From assembly GCF_019400985.1 (NCBI RefSeq), contig NZ_WTFF01000029.1, forward strand, positions 1 to 35,544: DNA of 35,544 bases. Reading direction: 5' to 3'. Source of the stretch: Streptomyces bambusae (GTDB taxonomy: Bacteria > Actinomycetota > Actinomycetes > Streptomycetales > Streptomycetaceae). Below the pieces are notes generated by a model. It was given only the letters and a program-made list of their open reading frames with translations, ran no database searches and had not been told where the DNA came from. Of the stretch, positions 29,878-35,544 are shown piece after piece (within the stretch, counting starts at the first letter, position 1; every line of letters starts with the position of its first letter). The position numbers and the translations under genes were made by a program.

Positions 29878-30683
29878 AGGCGCTCCATCTGTCGCTTGGC
29901 CAGATCGACGATGTCGCTCTGCGGGATCTTCTTCTTGTTGTCGTTGTACGTGATGAACATGGCGACGTCCCCGCGCCGGGCGACGGCGGAGGCCAGGTAC
30001 AGCGGGCGGTAGCCGGGCTTCTCCGAGGGCTTCGCGTAGACGAAGGCCTTGCCGAAGCCGGCGGGGACACCGGGAATGTCCACGCCCCGGTTCGCGGCGC
30101 GGTTGCTGTTCGACTCCAAGTGGGCCTGGTGCCGCTGGAAGACCTCAGCGCCCTCGCGGTCACGGAACTGGATCAGCGTGACCTTGGCGAAGACGGTGTC
30201 GTCCACCTCGTAGACCAGGACGGCGGCACGGCGCACGTCGGACTTCACCAGGTCTTCGAGGCCGCCTCCCGGATCGTCGAAGAAGCCGCGCGAGAACACG
30301 TCGAGGGACTCGTTCCCCTTCTCCATGACCTTGGCGCCGCCCGGCGCGTCCACCAGCAGCTGGACGAGGTCGTCCTCGGTCTTGTGCCAGCGGTTGGCGT
30401 TGACCGACTTGTGGGTCGTCTGCTCGTCCGGGGCCTTCGGGGCCGGGTCGGGCAGCTTCTGCTGGGCCAGCGGAGCCAGGGGCGTGGGCGGGCGGTCGTA
30501 CTGGACCGCGTAGCCGGTGACGAGGCCGGCGAGGACGCCGAGGGCGGCGGCGGACCCGATCAGGACGGGCGTGCGACGGTTGCTGCCCTTGTTGCGCTTT
30601 GCAGACGGAATCGGTGGAGTGTCCGCTTCCGGCGCGTTCTCCTCCGTATTCGGAGGCTCAATGACGGTCTGTACGTCTTCCAA
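29874..30683 (-). CDS. Uncharacterised single-pass membrane protein, first gene of operon
   Basis: A protein of about 269 residues. The preferred start is TTG at 30683 (MEDVQTVIEPPNTEEN), because GGGGGG lies 5-8 bases upstream; earlier in-frame ATG (30704) and GTG (30722) codons lack ribosome sites. An acidic/Pro-rich cytoplasmic part is followed by a basic patch (KRNKGSNRRT) and one membrane helix (about 40-61). The outer domain contains DVRRAAVLVYEVDD and GDVAMFITYND, and ends LAKRQMERL, close to the FKRQLNHM end of its neighbour. It has no outer cysteines, unlike the other two. Its stop overlaps the next start (GTGA). Family not recognised. Confidence 0.8.
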   Translation of the reverse strand: MEDVQTVIEPPNTEENAPEADTPPIPSAKRNKGSNRRTPVLIGSAAALGVLAGLVTGYAVQYDRPPTPLAPLAQQKLPDPAPKAPDEQTTHKSVNANRWHKTEDDLVQLLVDAPGGAKVMEKGNESLDVFSRGFFDDPGGGLEDLVKSDVRRAAVLVYEVDDTVFAKVTLIQFRDREGAEVFQRHQAHLESNSNRAANRGVDIPGVPAGFGKAFVYAKPSEKPGYRPLYLASAVARRGDVAMFITYNDNKKKIPQSDIVDLAKRQMERL

Positions 30684-30773
30684 AGGGGTCCCCCCACAGG
30701 ACATGAGCACGGAGTACGTCACCCGTGCACACGTTTGATTCCTGTGGGGTGGGCAGGGTTGCGCGCCCTGCCG

Positions 30774-31046
30774 TCACGGTTCGGTCTCGCCGGGATGCTT
30801 CCGGCCGTCCAGCTCGTCCCACCACTCGTCCGACTGCGGATCACCGGACGGGTCGTCCCACCAGCGGTCGTCCGGACCGCGCCGGTTCGCCACCACCGCC
30901 GCGACGGGCGGGATCACCATCGCGACGAGGCACATCACGACCGCCGCCGGCACGGACCACAGCCGCACGAAGGTCCAGGCGGAGACGAAGAGGAAGAGAC
31001 ATCCGCCCATCAGCAGGAAGTAGGCGCGCCGGCGCCGGGCGTACAT
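30774..31046 (-). CDS. DUF3099 domain membrane protein
   Basis: A 90-residue protein with two membrane helices (about 9-28 and 32-52), then a cytoplasmic tail rich in Trp, Asp and Pro (GPDDRWWDDP and DEWWDEL). This arrangement is diagnostic of streptomycete DUF3099 proteins. Function unknown. TACGCT ends 6 bases upstream of the ATG, so the message may be leaderless; GGAAG is also present. It lies upstream of the coupled three-gene operon on the same strand, separated by about 90 bp. Confidence 0.85.
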   Translation of the reverse strand: MYARRRRAYFLLMGGCLFLFVSAWTFVRLWSVPAAVVMCLVAMVIPPVAAVVANRRGPDDRWWDDPSGDPQSDEWWDELDGRKHPGETEP

Positions 31047-31080
31047 GCTTCCAGCGTAGATCCGCCGGCGGGCATGGCGA

Positions 31081-31133
31081 AGGGCCGCACCTTTCGATTC
31101 CAGTGGCGTCCAACCCCCGAAAGGTGCGGCCCT
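31081..31133 (-). terminator. Terminator of the sulfurtransferase-DUF1416 operon
   Basis: The 16-bp arms 31081-31096 and 31118-31133 are perfectly complementary, around a 21-base loop. It lies 17 bases downstream of the DUF1416 stop. Confidence 0.85.
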
Positions 31134-31149
31134 CGGCCGTATCTGAACC

Positions 31150-31440
31150 TCAGACGGCGATGGCGACGTCCGTGAGGCTGCCGGTCTCGGTCACGACGAC
31201 CTTGCGGTCGGCCGTGCCGCCCGGGACGAGGGCCCGCAGGGTCCACTCGCCCGGCGCCGCGTAGAACCGGAACTGGCCGGTGGCCGAGGTCGGGACCTCG
31301 GCGGTGAACTCGCCGCCGCCGTCCAGCAGGCGGACGTAGCCCGAGACGGGCTCGCCGTCCTTGGTCACCTGGCCCTGGATGGCCGTCTCACCCGGCTTGA
31401 GCGTCGAGACGTCGGGTCCGCCGATCTGTGCTCCGCACAT
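31150..31440 (-). CDS. DUF1416 (SseC-like) protein
   Basis: A 96-residue protein starting MCGAQIGGPDVSTLKPGE, with a beta-sandwich-like domain (IQGQVTKDGEPVSGYVRLLD, then GEFTAEVPTSATGQFRFYAAPGEW). It is the small partner found behind CysA/SseA-type thiosulfate sulfurtransferases throughout actinobacteria (SseC in mycobacteria), and presumably works with that enzyme. The N-terminal MCG cysteine is conserved and could carry sulfur; that is inference. It starts 33 bases after the sulfurtransferase stop with AGGACAGGACAGAG upstream, so it is in the same transcript. Confidence 0.9.
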   Translation of the reverse strand: MCGAQIGGPDVSTLKPGETAIQGQVTKDGEPVSGYVRLLDGGGEFTAEVPTSATGQFRFYAAPGEWTLRALVPGGTADRKVVVTETGSLTDVAIAV

Positions 31441-31473
31441 GTTCTCTGTCCTGTCCTGAGAGAAGAAGTGGTC

Positions 31474-32319
31474 TTACTTGTTGGCGCCGAGCTCGATCGG
31501 CACGCCGACGAGGGAGCCGTACTCGGTCCACGAACCGTCGTAGTTCCTGACGTTCTCGACACCGAGCAGCTCGTGCAGGACGAACCACGTCAGCGCGGAG
31601 CGCTCACCGATGCGGCAGTAGGCGATGGTGTCCTTCGCCAGGTCGACCTGCTCGTCGGCGTAGAGCGCCTTGAGCTCGTCGTCCGACTTGAAGGTGCCGT
31701 CGTCGTTGGCGTTCTTCGACCACGGGATGTTGCGGGCGGTGGGCACGTGGCCCGGGCGCTGCGACTGCTCCTGCGGCAGGTGCGCCGGGGCGAGCAGCTT
31801 GCCGGAGAACTCGTCGGGCGAGCGGACGTCCACCAGGTTCTGGGCGCCGATGGCGGCCACGACGTCGTCGCGGAAGGCGCGGATCGAGGAGTCCTGGGCC
31901 TGGGCCTTGTAGGCGGTGGCCGGGCGCTGCGGGACCTCGGCGCCGTCGACCAGGTCGCGGGAGTCGAGCTCCCACTTCTTGCGGCCGCCGTCGAGGAGCT
32001 TGACGTCCTGGTGGCCGTACAGCTTGAAGTACCAGTAGGCGTACGAGGCGAACCAGTTGTTGTTGCCGCCGTAGAGGACGACGGTGTCGTCGTTGCCGAT
32101 GCCCTTGGCGGACAGCAGCTTCTCGAAGCCCTCCTGGTCCACGAAGTCGCGGCGGACCGGGTCCTGGAGGTCCTTCTTCCAGTCGATCCGGACGGCGTTG
32201 CGGATGTGGTTCTTGTCGTAGGCGGACGTGTCCTCGTCCACCTCGACGACGACGACCTTCGGGTCGTCCAGGTGGGCCTCGACCCAGTCGGCGTCTACGA
32301 GGACGTCGCTGCGGCTCAT
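31474..32319 (-). CDS. Thiosulfate/3-mercaptopyruvate sulfurtransferase (rhodanese)
   Basis: A 281-residue tandem rhodanese. The N-terminal inactive domain (about 1-140) lacks the cysteine. The C-terminal domain (about 150-281) has the active-site loop CRIGERS with C235, the form typical of CysA/SseA-type actinobacterial enzymes. It moves a sulfane sulfur from thiosulfate to an acceptor. The ATG is preceded by GGAGGAGAA. It is followed by DUF1416/SseC and preceded, 256 bp upstream, by a Cys-containing leader peptide. Cysteine- or sulfur-dependent attenuation of the operon is therefore likely. Confidence 0.95.
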   Translation of the reverse strand: MSRSDVLVDADWVEAHLDDPKVVVVEVDEDTSAYDKNHIRNAVRIDWKKDLQDPVRRDFVDQEGFEKLLSAKGIGNDDTVVLYGGNNNWFASYAYWYFKLYGHQDVKLLDGGRKKWELDSRDLVDGAEVPQRPATAYKAQAQDSSIRAFRDDVVAAIGAQNLVDVRSPDEFSGKLLAPAHLPQEQSQRPGHVPTARNIPWSKNANDDGTFKSDDELKALYADEQVDLAKDTIAYCRIGERSALTWFVLHELLGVENVRNYDGSWTEYGSLVGVPIELGANK

Positions 32320-32349
32320 GGTGTTCTCCTCCGGGGCAGTGTGCGGCGG

Positions 32350-32390
32350 GCGGTGCAGGTGCTGCGCGGTGCAGATGCTGCGCGGTGCTG
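32350..32390. repeat. 16-bp tandem repeat in the sulfurtransferase leader
   Basis: GCGGTGCAGGTGCTGC (32350-32365) and GCGGTGCAGATGCTGC (32366-32381) are followed by a partial third copy starting GCGGTGCTG, just upstream of the sulfurtransferase ribosome site. Confidence 0.75.
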
Positions 32391-32436
32391 CTGGCAGTTC
32401 TGTGGTTGCTGCGCTGCTCGTCGTGCGTGGGCGAGG

Positions 32437-32455
32437 CCCCGGACGGGGTCCGGGG
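32437..32455 (-). terminator. Hairpin in the sulfurtransferase leader, possible attenuator
   Basis: CCCCGGAC-GGG-GTCCGGGG is a perfect 8-bp stem. It lies between the leader peptide and the sulfurtransferase gene, in the transcribed leader. There is no U-tract. It could be the attenuator stem that responds to translation of the leader peptide. Confidence 0.45.
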
Positions 32456-32574
32456 GTGGGTGCGCCGGGGCGATCCTGGGCGGGGGCGCGCAGGACCGGC
32501 GGTCGGGTGCGGTCACGCAGGAGGGCCGGTGTGCGGCCGTCGATCGAGCGGGTGCGTACGGATGCGCGGGGCGC

Positions 32575-32658
32575 TCACATCGGGCGACAGAGCATGGCGG
32601 CGACGCGACACAGGTCTACTGCCCGTCGCTTCGTGAGATCCGCCTGCTGTCGCTTCAT
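32575..32658 (-). CDS. 27-residue Cys-containing putative leader peptide
   Basis: ATG at 32658; the product is MKRQQADLTKRRAVDLCRVA followed by AMLCRPM. This is the recurrent actinobacterial 'putative leader peptide' form: a basic start, then RRAVDLCRV and a Cys near the end, here C17 and C24. Such peptides sit upstream of cysteine and sulfur genes. Ribosome stalling at the Cys codons when Cys-tRNA is scarce would alter the leader fold and let transcription proceed. A good promoter lies 7-8 bases upstream of the ATG, so the message is almost leaderless. The downstream gene is a sulfurtransferase, consistent with that role. Confidence 0.85.
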   Translation of the reverse strand: MKRQQADLTKRRAVDLCRVAAMLCRPM

Positions 32659-32665
32659 GGCATGG

Positions 32666-32695
32666 ATCGTAGGGAGGAACGGGCGGCGCTGTCAC
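32666..32695 (-). promoter_or_regulatory. Promoter of the leader peptide-sulfurtransferase operon
   Basis: On the minus strand GTGACA (32695-32690) is followed after 18 bases by TACGAT (32671-32666), close to the principal-sigma consensus. The leader peptide ATG begins 7 bases after the -10 box. Confidence 0.7.
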
Positions 32696-32808
32696 CGGCG
32701 TTTCATATCCCGAGACGGAATCGCCCGAAAGGTAAGACGGAAGCGGCCCCGCGCAGGCCTCGGAGGCCCCTGTGGGCCCCCATTTTCTGCGGATCGGGAC
32801 CGCCCGTC

Positions 32809-33504
32809 TCACGATCCGGCCAGAACCACGTCCTTGCCGCCGATCGAGAGGTGGACGCCGGCGGCGTCCGAGGTGAGCCCGGAGAGCTCTATACCCTTCG
32901 GCAGGCCGTCGATGCGCCGGTCGAAGTCCGTCTTCTTGCGGACCATGCCCTCGACACCGGGGATCCCCTCGCCGGGCACCTCGTCGGCGCGGACCCGGAC
33001 CGTGTTGCCGTCCACGAGGGTGACGGTGGAGACGACGCTGCGCGTGATGGCCCGGCCGAGGATCTCGACGGTGGCGGTCACCTTGACCTTGCCGGGGGCC
33101 CCGCCGTAGGTGAGGACCACGCCGCTCTGCGAGGCCTTGGTGAGGTCTTCGTACGAGACGAGCGCCGAGCCGTCGACGGAGCCGGCGGTCCCGCCGGAGT
33201 AGTCGCTCTTCAGCGTGACGTCGTGGAAGCCGGCGTCGAACTCCGTGATGCGCATCTTGCGCCCGTCGGCGCTGGCCTCGACGCCCTTGAGGCGTACGTC
33301 GACCTGGTCGAGCTCGTAGCTCAGGGCCTGGGTGAGGAACGGGAAGCCATGGATCTCCACTTCCGTGCTCCCCGCCAGGCCCTGGCCTATGTGGATCCGG
33401 TCGGCCAGCTCGTCCTCGGCATAGCCGACCGCCCAGCGGTCCGCGGCCACGAACAGTCCGGCCAGGACCAGTCCGATGATCAGAAGTATGCGCAGGAAAC
33501 GCAT
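32809..33504 (-). CDS. DUF2993 family protein
   Basis: A 231-residue protein. An N-terminal membrane helix or signal anchor (about 4-22, FLRILLIIGLVLAGLFVA) is followed by an extracytoplasmic domain with the DUF2993 hallmark STEVEIHGFPFLTQAL, and further beta strands (YELDQVDVRLKGVE, AITRSVVSTVTLVDG). DUF2993 proteins probably have a tubular lipid-binding-like fold; function unknown. ATG at 33504 with GGGAGGGA upstream; the in-frame extension to 33597 reads repeat-derived sequence and was rejected. Transcribed toward the sulfur operon. Confidence 0.88.
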   Translation of the reverse strand: MRFLRILLIIGLVLAGLFVAADRWAVGYAEDELADRIHIGQGLAGSTEVEIHGFPFLTQALSYELDQVDVRLKGVEASADGRKMRITEFDAGFHDVTLKSDYSGGTAGSVDGSALVSYEDLTKASQSGVVLTYGGAPGKVKVTATVEILGRAITRSVVSTVTLVDGNTVRVRADEVPGEGIPGVEGMVRKKTDFDRRIDGLPKGIELSGLTSDAAGVHLSIGGKDVVLAGS

Positions 33505-33557
33505 GATTCCCTCCCCCTGTGGATGATCATGTGAGGTTACTGGCTCGCACTGCTCGC

Positions 33558-33715
33558 GCCCGGGAAGGCTGAGCCTGAACGGGAAGACGCGGCTCACGGC
33601 GGAAACGCTCCGGCTCGCGCCTGGAAGGCTCCGGCTCGCGCCGGGAAGACGCGGCTGGCGCCGGGAAGGCTCCGGCTCGCGCCGGAAAGGCCCGGCCGAG
33701 CCACGAGGGCCCGGC
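33558..33715. repeat. Degenerate about 21-bp tandem repeat array
   Basis: GCTCCGGCTCGCGCC recurs at 33607, 33628 and 33669, joined by GGAAGG or GGGAAGACGC variants; a 21-bp unit fits most of the array. It fills the gap between the DUF2993 gene and the large membrane protein gene on the same strand. Confidence 0.75.
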
Positions 33716-33729
33716 CGAGCCAGGGCGGC

Positions 33730-35544
33730 TCAGCCGACCACCCGTCCGATCAGGTAGACGGCGGGCGCGGCGGCGGCCAGGGGGAGGGCGACGCCGGCCG
33801 TCATGTGCACGAACCGGGACGGGTAGTCGTACGCCGCCACGCGCAGCCCGACCAGCGCGCAGACGCCGGCGACCAGCCCGAGCAGGGCGCCTCCGGCGGC
33901 CCCGACGTCGGTCAGCCCGCCGCCGGCGATGCCGGCGCCCGCGGCGGCCGCGAGCGAGACCCCGACGGAGGGGCCGGCCGCCAGCGGCAGGGCACGGACG
34001 AAGGTGGCGACGGCGACGGCGACCGTGCCGACGGTGACGGCGGCGAGGTCGGCGGCGAGGTAGCCGGCGCAGACGATGGCCAGGGCGGCGGACGCCACGG
34101 AGGCCATCAGGCCGTACATCCGCTCGTCGGGATCGGCGTGGCTGCGGAGCTGGAGGACCAGGGTGAGCAGCACCCAGACGCCGAGGGTGCCGATGACGGC
34201 GCCCGGGCCGTACGCGTCGTCCACGGCGAGGACGGCGACGTCGGCGGTGACCGCGCCGGCGAAGGCGAGGGCGATGCCCTGGCGGGCGGGCCACATCCCG
34301 TTGAGCCGGAACCAGCCGGCCGCGGTCAGGCCCTGGAGGGCGATCAGCGGCAGGAGCAGAGCGAACTCGCCGACGGCTGCCGCCCCGGCCATGAGGATGC
34401 CGAGCCCGGCGGTCACCAGCGCGGGCTGCGGCCCGGGGTCGATGATCGGCGACCGGCCCTCGGCCCGGGCCTGGGCGGGGTCGATGACCCGGGTACTGCC
34501 GGCGAGGGTGGGCTCGGAGTACCCCGAGTCCCTCGACGAGGCCAAATCTTCCGGGGCGGGCACGGGAGCGGCGCCTTCGCCGGCTGCGACGGCGGCTGCG
34601 ACGCCGGCCGCGGCGTCCTCGCGGAACGGGGGCAGGTACGCGGTCTCGGCCGCCGCGTCCGGGGACGGGGTGGCCGCGCCGTCACGGAACGGCGGGAGGT
34701 AGGCGGTCTCCGCCGCCGCACCGGACGACGAGGAGGCCGCGCCCTCACGGAACGGCGGGAGGTAGGCGGTCTCGGCTGCCGCGTCCGGGGACGGGACGGC
34801 CGCGCCCTCCCGGACCGGGGGCAGGTACGCGGTCTCGGCTGCCGCACCGGGCGACGGGGCGGCCGCGCCGTCACGGAACGGAGGGAGGTAGGCGGTCTCC
34901 GCCGCCGCGTCAGGAGACGGAACGGCCGCACCCTCACGGACCGGGGGCAGGTACGCGGTCTCCGCCGCCGCACCGGACGACGAGGAGGCCGCGCCCTCAC
35001 GGAACGGCGGCAGGTACGCCGTCTCCGCCGCTGCCTCCGGGGAGGAGGTGGCCGGCCACGGAGTGGCCGGCTGCGGGGCGGCCTGGGACCAGGCGGGGCC
35101 CGAGGCGGGAGCCGCGTCCGGAGCGGGGGTCTCGGGGCGGAACCACTCCTCCGGCGCAGCGAGCCCGGCTGACCCGGTCCCGGATGCGGCGGATGCCTCG
35201 CCGGAGTACTGCGGCGCGTACGGCGTCCCGCCCGCGGCCGGGTCCTGGCGGTACGGCGCCTCGGCCGCGGCCGGCTGCTGGGCGTACGGGGTCGCGGGCC
35301 CGGCCTGGTGCTGGGCGTACGGGGTCGCGGGCCCGGCCTGGTGCTGGGCGTACGGCGCCTCGGGCGCGGCCGGGTGCTGCGGGTACGGGGTCCCGAGCGG
35401 GTCGCCCGCCGCCGGTTCGGCCGTCGCGGACGGCACCTCGTCGCGGAACCAGCCCGCCGGGGCGACGGGCTGCGGGCTCTGGGCCTGGGCCGGGGTCCCG
35501 TGCGCCGGGGACTGCTGCTGTGCGGGGACACCGCCCAGCGGCCC
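33730..35544 (-). CDS. Repeat-rich multi-pass membrane protein (5' end outside window)
   Basis: The frame is open to the right edge (604 codons visible), so the true start lies outside; a GTG at 35436 is internal. The N-terminal half is low complexity: AQHQAGPATPY-type repeats and a WFR motif seen twice (GWFRDE and EWFRPE). Seven copies of a 21-residue repeat with core AAAETAYLPP then FR or VR follow (about 250 to 400 codons from the edge). The C-terminal half is an integral membrane region of about nine or ten helices, ending in GVALPLAAAAPAVYLIGRVVG. The repeated region is probably an extended cytoplasmic segment. Function unknown; it resembles streptomycete 'integral membrane proteins' of this locus, from memory. 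Confidence 0.85.
   Translation of the reverse strand, partial: GPLGGVPAQQQSPAHGTPAQAQSPQPVAPAGWFRDEVPSATAEPAAGDPLGTPYPQHPAAPEAPYAQHQAGPATPYAQHQAGPATPYAQQPAAAEAPYRQDPAAGGTPYAPQYSGEASAASGTGSAGLAAPEEWFRPETPAPDAAPASGPAWSQAAPQPATPWPATSSPEAAAETAYLPPFREGAASSSSGAAAETAYLPPVREGAAVPSPDAAAETAYLPPFRDGAAAPSPGAAAETAYLPPVREGAAVPSPDAAAETAYLPPFREGAASSSSGAAAETAYLPPFRDGAATPSPDAAAETAYLPPFREDAAAGVAAAVAAGEGAAPVPAPEDLASSRDSGYSEPTLAGSTRVIDPAQARAEGRSPIIDPGPQPALVTAGLGILMAGAAAVGEFALLLPLIALQGLTAAGWFRLNGMWPARQGIALAFAGAVTADVAVLAVDDAYGPGAVIGTLGVWVLLTLVLQLRSHADPDERMYGLMASVASAALAIVCAGYLAADLAAVTVGTVAVAVATFVRALPLAAGPSVGVSLAAAAGAGIAGGGLTDVGAAGGALLGLVAGVCALVGLRVAAYDYPSRFVHMTAGVALPLAAAAPAVYLIGRVVG
34604..35035. repeat. Coding 63-bp tandem repeats, seven copies
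   Basis: Seven in-frame copies of a 21-residue unit (core AAAETAYLPP) in the membrane protein gene. Copies differ at [44 protein letters not shown] and FREDAA. Two variants occur twice, in the order expected after duplication of blocks of two or three units. Confidence 0.85.

Noticed and set aside
34604..35040. Regular repeats that could suggest a CRISPR array
   Set aside because: The repeats are 63 bp, contiguous with no unique spacers, and in frame with a membrane protein gene.

Overview
The window is high-GC actinobacterial chromosome, almost certainly Streptomyces. The codon use, the many GTG/TTG starts and the gene content (CarD, PhoR-PhoP-PhoU, MshA, Nur, RsiG, DUF2516/DUF3099/DUF1416/DUF2993 proteins) all fit. 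From memory, the gene order largely follows the S. coelicolor chromosome from about SCO4234 down to the SCO416x genes. No tRNA, rRNA, CRISPR array, insertion sequence or prophage was found. Most of the window is vertically inherited core sequence, with one more accessory-looking block at about 17.8-24.2 kb.

Left part (0.1-7.3 kb): ispF and ispD (MEP isoprenoid pathway) overlap on the minus strand, behind carD, an RNA polymerase-binding regulator. After a repeat-bearing gap comes a plus-strand lipoprotein, a perfect 20-bp hairpin terminator, and the phosphate regulatory locus phoR-phoP (minus, overlapping) divergent from phoU (plus) with PHO-box-like 11-bp repeats between. Beyond phoU lies a 50-residue peptide with seven cysteines in its last 20 residues, then a GYD-domain protein.

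Middle (7.5-17.6 kb): gpmA (glycolysis), an MFS exporter behind a perfect palindrome, a YbjN protein overlapping mshA (first step of mycothiol synthesis, TTG start), a leaderless-looking methyltransferase, an NlpC/P60 cell-wall hydrolase with a possible c-di-AMP riboswitch leader, a receiver-PP2C phosphatase, a DUF2516 membrane protein, and an XRE regulator-HbhA-like pair with an inverted repeat over the promoter.

Accessory-looking block (17.8-24.2 kb): MacB-type ABC transporter (ATPase plus 865-residue FtsX permease), AraC-type regulator, VOC protein, PrmC-like methyltransferase and an Eis-like acetyltransferase. A three-copy 19-bp tandem repeat sits between the last two.

Right part (24.4-35.5 kb): rsiG (c-di-GMP-dependent anti-sigma factor of WhiG, both signature motifs intact), dtd, ygfZ, nur (all known metal ligands conserved), a nitrobindin-fold protein, a 33-residue membrane peptide, and three translationally coupled genes for similar uncharacterised single-pass membrane proteins. 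DUF3099 follows, then a sulfur operon (27-residue Cys-containing leader peptide, sulfurtransferase, DUF1416/SseC), DUF2993, and a repeat-rich membrane protein that runs off the right edge.

The most interesting items are the Cys-containing leader peptide with its promoter upstream of the sulfurtransferase, the RsiG gene, the three-gene coupled membrane-protein operon, the Cys-rich peptide next to phoU, and several tandem repeat clusters at gene ends. All calls come from reading the sequence; no database search was run.
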